A DNA stretch of 5,619 nucleotides from positions 1 through 5,619 of the forward strand of contig JAOAFK010000082.1 of assembly GCA_026416315.1 (NCBI GenBank), given 5' to 3'. Position numbers and translations under genes: made by a program. This document shows positions 1 through 5,619 of this stretch, one piece after another; the stretch's first letter is position 1; every line of letters begins with the position of its first letter. The notes under the pieces were generated by a model. It did no database searches and was not told the origin of the DNA. It was given only the letters and a program-made list of their open reading frames with translations. Origin of the DNA: Syntrophorhabdaceae bacterium (lineage in GTDB: Bacteria; Desulfobacterota; Syntrophorhabdia; Syntrophorhabdales; Syntrophorhabdaceae).

Positions 1-1
1 G

Positions 2-2863
2 ATCATCGGTGTTCAGGCAGATGCCATAGAAAGGGGCGAGGACAGGATTGAATTCAAAAAGACCATGGAAAAATTGGGTATACCCATGCCAAGAAGTGCC
101 CCTGCATATTCTGTGGAGGAGGCTTTAAAAATTGCCAGTGAATTAGGCTATCCTGTGGTAATAAGACCGGCTTATACCTTAGGCGGCACTGGTGGTGGCA
201 TTGCATACAATCAGGAAGAATTGAGAACCATTGCAAGTAGAGGCATCTCTGCAAGCCTTATTGGACAGATTCTCATCGAAGAGGCTGTCATAGGATGGGA
301 GGAACTTGAGCTTGAGGTTGTGAGAGACAGTGAAAATAACATGATAACAGTATGTTTTATAGAAAACATTGACCCTATGGGTGTCCATACAGGTGATTCT
401 TTTTGTGTAGCACCCATGCTCACCATTTCAGAAGAGCTTCAGAAAAAACTTCAGGAATATTCTTATAAGATAGTGGAGGCAATACAGGTAATCGGAGGAA
501 CAAACATTCAGTTTGCCCATAATCCTGAAGATGGAAGGGTTGTTGTAATCGAGATAAATCCGAGAACATCGAGATCATCTGCCCTTGCATCAAAGGCAAC
601 GGGTTTTCCCATCGCATTCATTTCGGCAAAACTTGCTGGAGGCTATACATTAAAAGACATACCTTATTATCGTGGTGGGACCCTTGATAAATACACACCA
701 TCGGGAGACTATGTGGTTATAAAATTTGCAAGATGGGCCTTTGAAAAGTTCAGAGAAGCAGAAGATAAACTTGGTACACAGATGAAGGCAGTGGGTGAGG
801 TGATGAGTATCGGAAAAACCTATAAAGAGGCGTTTCAGAAGGCAATACGCTCTCTAGAAATAAAAAGATATGGATTGGGATTTGCCAAAAATTTCAATAA
901 ATTATCCCTTGATGAACTCCTGGCTTTGTTGAAAGAGCCTACGTCTGAAAGACAGTTTATTATGTATGAGGCTCTAAGAAAGGGTGCAACCATTGATGAG
1001 CTATACGAAAGAACAAAGATAAAACGCTGGTTTATCGAGCAGATGAAAGAACTTGTTGAACTTGAAGAGGAGATTTTAAAATACAAAGGCGGACTGCCTT
1101 CTGATGAATTATTGATAAAGGCAAAGGAAGATGGTTTTTCTGACAGATATCTTGCTGAAATCCTGGGTATTACCGAAGAGGAAGTAAGAAATAAAAGGGT
1201 GAGTCTCGGTAAGGTTCAGGCATGGTGTAAGGTGCCTGTCAGTGGTGCAGATGCTGCATATTATTATTCCACTTATAATGCAGAAGATGAGGTGGAGGTA
1301 AGCGATAGACCGAAGGTTATGATTTTAGGCGGTGGTCCAAACAGAATAGGACAGGGGATTGAATTTGACTACACATGCGTTCATGCTGCATTTGCACTGC
1401 GAGATGAAGGATATGAATCCATTATGGTTAATTGCAACCCTGAGACGGTTTCAACAGATTACGATACCTCCGATAAGCTGTATTTTGAACCGTTAACCGT
1501 TGAGGATGTATTAAGCATTTATAATAAGGAAAAACCCATTGGGGTCATAGTGCAATTCGGTGGCCAAACACCGTTGAACATTGCCAATGAGCTTGCAAAT
1601 GCTGGTGTTAAAATCCTTGGAACTTCTCCTGAAAGTATAGATCTGGCTGAAGATAGAAAGAGGTTCAAACATGTTATTGAGAAGCTTGGAATCCCACAAC
1701 CCGAAAGCGGAACAGCTACAACCCTTGAAGAGGCCATAGATGTTGCAAAAAAGATAGGCTATCCCCTAATGGTCAGACCTTCATATGTGTTAGGCGGCAG
1801 GGGTATGGAGATAGTATATGACGAAGAAATGTTGACCTCTTATGTAAAGGCAGCAGTGGATATCACACCAGGCAGACCCATTCTCATAGATAAATTTCTC
1901 GAAAATGCCATTGAGGTTGAGGCAGATGCCATTGCCGATGGAGAAGATGCATTTGTGCCATCAATAATGGAACACATTGAGCTTGCCGGGGTGCATTCAG
2001 GTGATAGTGCGTGTGCCATTCCTCCGAAATCAATTTCAAAAGAACATGTAGATCTGATAAACGAATATACAAAGAGAATAGCTATTGAGCTTAAAGTAGT
2101 AGGCCTTATGAATATTCAATATGCCATAGCAGATAATAAGGTATATATATTAGAGGCAAATCCAAGGGCAAGTAGAACCGTTCCTCTGGTTTCAAAGGTG
2201 ACAGGGATTCAGATGGCCCGCATTGCAACGCAACTCATGTTAGGAAAAAAATTAAAAGATATGAATCTTAGTCACAAAACTTATCACCATGTGGGTGTAA
2301 AAGAAGCAGTATTTCCTTTTAATATGTTTCCAGAGGTGGATCCAACGTTAGGGCCTGAAATGAAATCTACTGGTGAGGTTTTAGGCATTGCAAACTCTTT
2401 TGGCCTTGCATATTTCAAATCCCAGGAGGCAGCGGGTCAAAAGCTTCCCTCAAAAGGTAATGTCCTAATCACTGTAAATCCAAAAGATAGGAATGATATC
2501 ATTGATGTAGCAAGATATCTTAAAAAAGCAGGTTTTAAAATCTTTGCAACGAACGGAACTCATAGATTTCTCTCGGAAAATGGTATTGAGTCAATACCCA
2601 TAAAAAAGATTCATGAAGGAAGACCAAATATTGTGGATGCCATACATAATAAGGAGATACATCTTATTATAAATACCCCGGCAGGGAAAAGCAGTAAATA
2701 CGATGATTCTTATATAAGGAAGGCTGCTATTAAATACAAAATACCTTACATCACCACAACAGCAGCAGCAAGGGCAGCAGCTGAAGGGATTAAGGCTTAT
2801 CTTGAAAATAATTGCATGCTTGATGTGAAATCACTTCAGGAATACCATAAAGAGATAAAATAA
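2..2863 (+). CDS. carB: Carbamoyl-phosphate synthase large subunit, N-terminus missing at window edge
   Basis: With the small subunit CarA this cytosolic enzyme makes carbamoyl phosphate from bicarbonate, glutamine-derived ammonia and two ATP, feeding pyrimidine and arginine synthesis. The frame is open from base 2, and residues before the first ATG (65) still match the family (IIGVQADAIERGEDR), so 65 is not the true start. From memory of the E. coli protein (1073 aa), roughly 110 N-terminal residues are missing; 953 are visible. In order: first ATP-grasp domain (RPAYTLGGTGGG from about 164; EINPRTSRSSALASKATG at 551-604), oligomerisation domain (about 850-1210), second synthetase half (KVMILGGGPNRIGQG from 1313; RPSYVLGGRGMEIVYDE near 1775; EANPRASRTVP from 2153), and a C-terminal MGS-like allosteric domain from about 2453. 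In that last domain ATNGTH, KKIHEGRP and NTPAG match effector-binding positions. No frameshift is seen. The linker near 1226-1270 differs from the E. coli form. carA is not in the window. Confidence 0.97.
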   Translation: MIGVQADAIERGEDRIEFKKTMEKLGIPMPRSAPAYSVEEALKIASELGYPVVIRPAYTLGGTGGGIAYNQEELRTIASRGISASLIGQILIEEAVIGWEELELEVVRDSENNMITVCFIENIDPMGVHTGDSFCVAPMLTISEELQKKLQEYSYKIVEAIQVIGGTNIQFAHNPEDGRVVVIEINPRTSRSSALASKATGFPIAFISAKLAGGYTLKDIPYYRGGTLDKYTPSGDYVVIKFARWAFEKFREAEDKLGTQMKAVGEVMSIGKTYKEAFQKAIRSLEIKRYGLGFAKNFNKLSLDELLALLKEPTSERQFIMYEALRKGATIDELYERTKIKRWFIEQMKELVELEEEILKYKGGLPSDELLIKAKEDGFSDRYLAEILGITEEEVRNKRVSLGKVQAWCKVPVSGADAAYYYSTYNAEDEVEVSDRPKVMILGGGPNRIGQGIEFDYTCVHAAFALRDEGYESIMVNCNPETVSTDYDTSDKLYFEPLTVEDVLSIYNKEKPIGVIVQFGGQTPLNIANELANAGVKILGTSPESIDLAEDRKRFKHVIEKLGIPQPESGTATTLEEAIDVAKKIGYPLMVRPSYVLGGRGMEIVYDEEMLTSYVKAAVDITPGRPILIDKFLENAIEVEADAIADGEDAFVPSIMEHIELAGVHSGDSACAIPPKSISKEHVDLINEYTKRIAIELKVVGLMNIQYAIADNKVYILEANPRASRTVPLVSKVTGIQMARIATQLMLGKKLKDMNLSHKTYHHVGVKEAVFPFNMFPEVDPTLGPEMKSTGEVLGIANSFGLAYFKSQEAAGQKLPSKGNVLITVNPKDRNDIIDVARYLKKAGFKIFATNGTHRFLSENGIESIPIKKIHEGRPNIVDAIHNKEIHLIINTPAGKSSKYDDSYIRKAAIKYKIPYITTTAAARAAAEGIKAYLENNCMLDVKSLQEYHKEIK

Positions 2864-2867
2864 TTAT

Positions 2868-2873
2868 AGGGGG
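2868..2873 (+). promoter_or_regulatory. Shine-Dalgarno site of the CopZ-like gene
   Basis: AGGGGG lies five bases before the ATG at 2879, inside the 15-base gap after the carB stop. It is the clearest ribosome binding site in the window. It supports the 2879 start and translation of the small gene from the carB transcript. Confidence 0.7.
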
Positions 2874-2878
2874 TTTAA

Positions 2879-3082
2879 ATGGCTACAGTTACAATAAAAA
2901 TAAGCGGTATGTCATGTCAGCATTGTGTTGCCATTGTAGGAAAGGCCATAACAAGTGTAGGTGGTATAAAAAAGGTTGATATTTCCATAGGAAGTGCTTA
3001 TGTTGAATACGATGAATCAAAAACTACATTAAAAGAGATCGAAGAGGCAATAGAGAAGGAAGGATATAAAATTATAAAATAA
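2879..3082 (+). CDS. copZ: Heavy-metal-associated (HMA) domain protein, CopZ-like copper chaperone
   Basis: A 67-residue protein that is a single HMA domain, the usual length for free-standing CopZ/Atx1-type chaperones. The family has a ferredoxin-like fold and carries Cu(I) in the cytosol to partners such as CopA P-type ATPases or CopY/CsoR-type regulators. The binding loop GMSCQHC has the paired cysteines at residues 13 and 16 and resembles the same loop in Bacillus subtilis CopZ as I remember it. The C-terminal part (EIEEAIEKEGYKI) is the typical last helix and strand. There is no signal peptide or membrane segment. It starts 15 bases after carB behind a good Shine-Dalgarno site and ends 21 bases before moaA, so co-transcription is likely. 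No copper ATPase or regulator is present here. Copper is the most likely metal, but other soft metals (Zn, Cd, Hg) cannot be excluded from the motif alone. Confidence 0.88.
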   Translation: MATVTIKISGMSCQHCVAIVGKAITSVGGIKKVDISIGSAYVEYDESKTTLKEIEEAIEKEGYKIIK

Positions 3083-3103
3083 TTTGGTTTGTGAGTTAAA
3101 GCA

Positions 3104-4078
3104 ATGCTGACTGATAATTATAACAGGGTGATTAATTATTTACGTATTTCTATAACCGACAGATGCAATTTGAGATGCCGGTACTGTGTGAATGAAAATC
3201 TCCAGTTCAAACCCCATGATGAAATATTAACCTATGAAGAACTGATCAGATTTGTCAGATTGTGTGCAAATCTTGGTTTTAAAAAAGTAAGGCTCACAGG
3301 GGGTGAACCCCTGATTAGAAAAAGAATTCCATATTTAATTGAAGAAATAAACAAATTAAATGGGATAGACGATATTGCCTTGACTACAAACGGTGTGTTT
3401 CTTGGAGAAAAGATTTATGAGTTAAAACAGGCTGGACTCAAAAGGGTAAATATAAGCCTTGATACGCTAAAAAAGGAGCGATATGAATACATAACAGGTG
3501 TAGATGCCATAGATAACGTATTTGTCGGTATCGAGAAATCCATTGAAGAAGGTTTGCAACCTATTAAAATAAATACTGTAATCATCAAAGGATTCAATGA
3601 TGATGAGATTATAGACTTTACATCTATTGCAATAAAATGGGGGATTCATGTAAGGTTTATCGAATTTATGCCTTTTGGAGATCCTGAATTGTGGGGGCCG
3701 TCAAAAATCGTAAGATCAAAAGAAATAGAAGACATCATAAGAACTCATTTTGACCTTGAACCATCAATTAATGAACATAAAGGCCCTGCAAAGATGTTTA
3801 GATTAAAAGGAAGTGATGGTCTGATAGGTTTTATAAGCCCTATGTCAACCCATATATGTTCTGAATGCAATAGGATTAGGCTAACATCAGATGGAAAGAT
3901 TATGCCTTGTCTTTTTTCTGATGTTGAATTTGATGTAAAAAGGCTTCTTCGTGGAAATGCCCCTGATGAGGAAATTATGACATTTGTGAAAGAAGCTGTT
4001 AAAGAAAAACCTCATAGAAAATACGAATTAGGTCAGATAAAAAAATGTCAGAGAAGCCTACGGAATATAGGTGGCTAA
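3104..4078 (+). CDS. moaA: GTP 3',8-cyclase MoaA (radical SAM, molybdenum cofactor step 1)
   Basis: MoaA converts GTP to 3',8-cyclo-7,8-dihydro-GTP, which MoaC turns into cyclic pyranopterin monophosphate, the first step of molybdenum cofactor synthesis. The 324-residue length suits the family. The N-terminal radical SAM cluster motif is CNLRCRYC (C21, C25, C28), followed by the SAM-contact motif GGEP at residues 66-69. The C-terminal second 4Fe-4S motif, specific to MoaA, is C252-x2-C255-x13-C269, with the arginine-rich CNRIRLTSDGK between. The protein ends in the GG pair that is functionally important in MoaA. All key residues are intact, so it should be active. The residues after the first cluster read CVNENL rather than the common CMPEEG-type sequence, which marks a somewhat divergent branch. 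The ATG at 3104 gives the usual short lead-in (NYLRISITDRC). Only a weak GTGAG lies eight bases upstream, so translation may depend partly on the preceding small gene. No other moa or moe gene is in the window. Confidence 0.95.
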   Translation: MLTDNYNRVINYLRISITDRCNLRCRYCVNENLQFKPHDEILTYEELIRFVRLCANLGFKKVRLTGGEPLIRKRIPYLIEEINKLNGIDDIALTTNGVFLGEKIYELKQAGLKRVNISLDTLKKERYEYITGVDAIDNVFVGIEKSIEEGLQPIKINTVIIKGFNDDEIIDFTSIAIKWGIHVRFIEFMPFGDPELWGPSKIVRSKEIEDIIRTHFDLEPSINEHKGPAKMFRLKGSDGLIGFISPMSTHICSECNRIRLTSDGKIMPCLFSDVEFDVKRLLRGNAPDEEIMTFVKEAVKEKPHRKYELGQIKKCQRSLRNIGG

Positions 4079-4089
4079 AAAGTTTAGAC

Positions 4090-4117
4090 AATTAAATAAA
4101 TAAAAATAAAAAAAAAT
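4090..4117 (+). other. A/T-only leader with A9 run, no Shine-Dalgarno
   Basis: These 28 bases before and into the start codon of the pseudouridine synthase gene contain no G or C. They end in nine consecutive A (4108-4116), the last being the first base of the ATG. No purine-rich GGAG-like site is present at the normal distance. An in-frame TAA at 4107-4109 rules out an earlier start. Such A-rich unstructured leaders can support initiation through ribosomal protein S1, but that role is inferred. Confidence 0.5.
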
Positions 4118-4832
4118 GAGATTATCAAAATTTATCTCTAATTCTGGTATCACCTCAAGAAGAAAAGCTGAAGACCTTATTAAATCTGGGAGAGTAAAGG
4201 TAAATAATAACATTATATTAGAGCCATTTTTTGATATAAATTCTAAAGAAGATGTTGTAACTATTGATGATGTAAAGATAAAAAATGTTAATAAATTTAT
4301 ATACATTGCACTTTACAAACCAGTTAAATATATTTCTGACTTAAAAGATGATAAAGGCAGAAAGATTGCACGTGAACTTATTGATATTGAAGAAAAATTA
4401 TTTCCAGTTGGTAGACTTGATTATAACTCAGAAGGATTGATTCTATTTACAAACGATGGTGATTTTGCAAATATTATCATGCATCCAAAATATGAAATAG
4501 AAAAAGAATATTACGTTAAAGTGAAAGGGTTACTAAACAAAGAAGAAATACTGAGATTGAAAAAAGGTTTTGTTATAGATGGAGATTCTTGCAAAATTGA
4601 AAAGGTTAATTTCTTAAGACCTGCACAAAAAAATAACTGGTATGTATTTGTTGTTAAACAAGGTAAAAACAGGATGATAAGAAAAATGTGTTTAGCAATA
4701 AAACATCCTGTTTTAAAATTGATAAGAGTAAGAATAGGAAATATAACAATTGGCAACCTTGAGCCTGGACAATATAGGTTTTTATCAGAGAGGGAGGTTC
4801 AATATATAAAATTAAAGTCAAATGCCTCTTAA
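4116..4832 (+). CDS. rRNA pseudouridine synthase, RsuA/RluB/E/F family
   Basis: The family isomerises a specific uridine of 16S or 23S rRNA to pseudouridine; members include RsuA (16S U516), RluB (23S U2605), RluE and RluF. The 238-residue protein has an N-terminal S4 RNA-binding domain (residues 1 to about 60; MRLSKFISNSGITSRRKAE, SGRVKVN) and then the catalytic domain. The catalytic motif is VGRLDYNSEGLILFTNDGD, with the catalytic aspartate at residue 102 (codon 4419-4421). The following MHPKYEIEKEYYVKVKG and the C-terminal QGKNRMIRKM...HPVLKLIRVRIGNI blocks are family-typical. Which uridine it modifies cannot be told from sequence; RluB-like is my best guess. It follows moaA by 37 bases. 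GC is strikingly low: about 27% over 4141-4440 by hand count, with codons heavily ending in A/T. This suggests transfer or a different history from carB. The start at 4116 is the first possible one, because an in-frame stop lies at 4107. Confidence 0.93.
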   Translation: MRLSKFISNSGITSRRKAEDLIKSGRVKVNNNIILEPFFDINSKEDVVTIDDVKIKNVNKFIYIALYKPVKYISDLKDDKGRKIARELIDIEEKLFPVGRLDYNSEGLILFTNDGDFANIIMHPKYEIEKEYYVKVKGLLNKEEILRLKKGFVIDGDSCKIEKVNFLRPAQKNNWYVFVVKQGKNRMIRKMCLAIKHPVLKLIRVRIGNITIGNLEPGQYRFLSEREVQYIKLKSNAS

Positions 4833-4890
4833 TTTTTTTTATTAATAAAAGTTTACATAATATTCCTTATCTGACTTATTATATTTTTTT

Positions 4891-4917
4891 ATAAAGGGGT
4901 CATAAAGACCCCTTTAT
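4891..4917. terminator. Perfect 11-bp inverted repeat between convergent genes, probable terminator
   Basis: ATAAAGGGGTC (4891-4901) and GACCCCTTTAT (4907-4917) pair perfectly around a five-base loop. The hairpin lies 58 bases after the pseudouridine synthase stop and 16 bases beyond the aminotransferase stop on the other strand, where a shared terminator is expected. The U-tract is poor: the + strand has only GTTCTTTG after the stem, the - strand has an A run there, and the seven-T run (4884-4890) sits before the stem on the + strand. Termination is therefore likely from position and stem strength, but the hairpin is not a textbook intrinsic terminator. Confidence 0.6.
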
Positions 4918-4933
4918 GTTCTTTGAAATCTAT

Positions 4934-5600
4934 CTATTTATCAAACTTCTCTTTTACGCAGGCAAGAGATTCATCAATTGCTTGAACAGTTAAGTCAAGG
5001 TCCTCTTCTGTATGACGGTAACATATATAGGCGTGATGATGTGGGGTAAAAAAGAAACCCCGTCTTATCATCTGTGTATAAAATTCTGTTCTTTTTGCCC
5101 GTCTTAATTCAGCATCTCCTGTTTCAAATGTAATAAAAAACATAGGGGCAACACCAGATAACTCTGCGCCTGTATCATATTTTTCAAGAACCTTGCGGAT
5201 TTTATCTAAAAATCTATTACCTTTCTCCCAAATATTATCTAGAACCTTATCTCTTTCGAGGATTTCTATTGTCTTTAATGCTGCAATATATCCATCACTA
5301 TTCGGAAAAAAAGTGGATGAAATAAATAATTTAGATGCCGCTGCCATCATTACATCATATTTTCCAGTAACAACACTTATGGCATATCCGTTTGCCATGC
5401 CTTTTCCAAGAACAGTTAGATCTGGTTTTACTCCGTATAATTCTTGGGCACCACCCATACGGAGCCTGAAGCATGTTCTGACCTCATCAAAGATTAAAAC
5501 CGCACCGTATTCATCGGCTAAGGCACGAACACCCTCAAGAAAACCAGGCTTTGGTTCCTGCATCTTTTGATGTAAATGATGTCCGAACGGTGTCATAATA
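4934..5600 (-). CDS. Class III PLP-dependent aminotransferase (GSA aminomutase-like), C-terminal half only
   Basis: This is a fold-type I PLP enzyme of the class III aminotransferase group that includes glutamate-1-semialdehyde 2,1-aminomutase (HemL). About 221 genuine residues remain, beginning near IMTPFGHH. By comparison with HemL (active lysine near residue 265 of about 426, from memory) roughly 200 N-terminal residues are missing beyond the end of the sequence. IFDEVRTCFR carries the aspartate that contacts the PLP ring nitrogen (codon 5486-5488). GGAQELYGVKPDLTVLGKG carries the Schiff-base lysine (codon 5402-5404). The C-terminal subdomain includes PHHHAYICYRHTEEDLD, where HemL has its AHTDEDI-type motif. 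After the lysine it reads GMANGYAISVVTGK and later ISSTFFPNSDGYIAALKTI, unlike the GGGMPVGAFGG and SGNP patterns of true HemL. I therefore place it in a HemL-like aminotransferase subgroup with unknown substrate. It ends in TAG at 4934-4936, convergent with the pseudouridine synthase gene. The apparent ATG at 5615-5617 and the residues MCIRDS come from adapter and must be discarded. Confidence 0.9.
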
Positions 5601-5619
5601 CTGTCTCTTATACACATCT
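5601..5619. other. Tn5 mosaic end / Nextera adapter remnant (not genomic)
   Basis: The terminal 19 bases, CTGTCTCTTATACACATCT, are identical to the 19-bp Tn5 hyperactive mosaic end used in tagmentation libraries. They sit exactly at the end of the sequence, with no transposase gene or second end nearby. This is untrimmed adapter at a contig end. It should be masked, and genomic sequence should be taken to stop at about 5600. Confidence 0.97.

Noticed and set aside
2759..2782. GCAGCAGCA-type repeat near the end of carB
   Set aside because: It encodes the alanine-rich stretch normal near the CarB C-terminus and is simple low-complexity coding sequence, not a separate repeat element.
65..2863. 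A complete 932-residue CarB starting at the ATG at 65
   Set aside because: The frame is open upstream and bases 2-64 translate to conserved CarB sequence, so this ATG is internal and the gene is truncated by the window edge.
4085..4112. Candidate promoter for the pseudouridine synthase gene (TAGACA, 16 bases, TAAAAA)
   Set aside because: The -10 match is only four of six in an A-rich stretch where such matches arise by chance. Transcription would start at or just after the start codon, leaving no leader.
4788..4840. Possible intrinsic terminator ending in the eight-T run after the pseudouridine synthase stop
   Set aside because: The only pairing found, GAGAGG (4788-4793) with CCTCTT (4825-4830), is six pairs with one wobble around a 31-base loop and lies inside the coding region, which is too weak to call.
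5193..5570. 125-codon open frame on the + strand
   Set aside because: It lies antisense within the clearly recognisable aminotransferase, shows no family resemblance, and its translation is what the reverse complement of that gene would give.
5601..5619. A natural Tn5 or IS50 end
   Set aside because: The match is to the engineered 19-bp mosaic end and stops exactly at the sequence end. There is no transposase, target duplication or second inverted repeat.

Overview
The window is a piece of a bacterial chromosome with moderate to low GC. Hand counts of sampled 60-base lines give about 43% in carB and about 27% in the rRNA pseudouridine synthase gene. It carries five protein genes: two are core metabolic genes, one is a small metal-binding protein, one is an RNA-modification enzyme, and one is a PLP enzyme cut off by the end of the assembly. 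The phylum cannot be fixed from the sequence alone. The carB and moaA protein style would suit an anaerobic or facultative Gram-negative lineage such as Desulfobacterota or Nitrospirota, but this is a weak inference.

Layout on the + strand: carB (carbamoyl-phosphate synthase large subunit, N-terminus missing at the left edge), then after 15 bases a CopZ-type heavy-metal chaperone, then after 21 bases moaA (GTP 3',8-cyclase of molybdenum cofactor synthesis), then after 37 bases an RsuA/RluB-family pseudouridine synthase. The short gaps and shared direction suggest one transcription unit, although the products serve unrelated processes: pyrimidine and arginine precursor supply, metal handling, Moco synthesis and ribosome modification. 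The last gene has much lower GC and no visible Shine-Dalgarno sequence, so it may have a separate origin.

The 101-base gap from 4833 to 4933 holds a perfect 11-bp inverted repeat (4891-4917) between convergent genes. On the - strand, 4934-5600 encodes the C-terminal half of a class III (GSA aminomutase-like) aminotransferase.

The last 19 bases (5601-5619) are exactly the Tn5 mosaic end used in Nextera libraries. They are residual adapter, not genome. They create a false start (MCIRDS) for the aminotransferase. I see no CRISPR array, tRNA, rRNA, insertion sequence, phage gene or new defence system. Apart from the adapter artefact this is largely an ordinary region, with a few modest oddities listed as findings.
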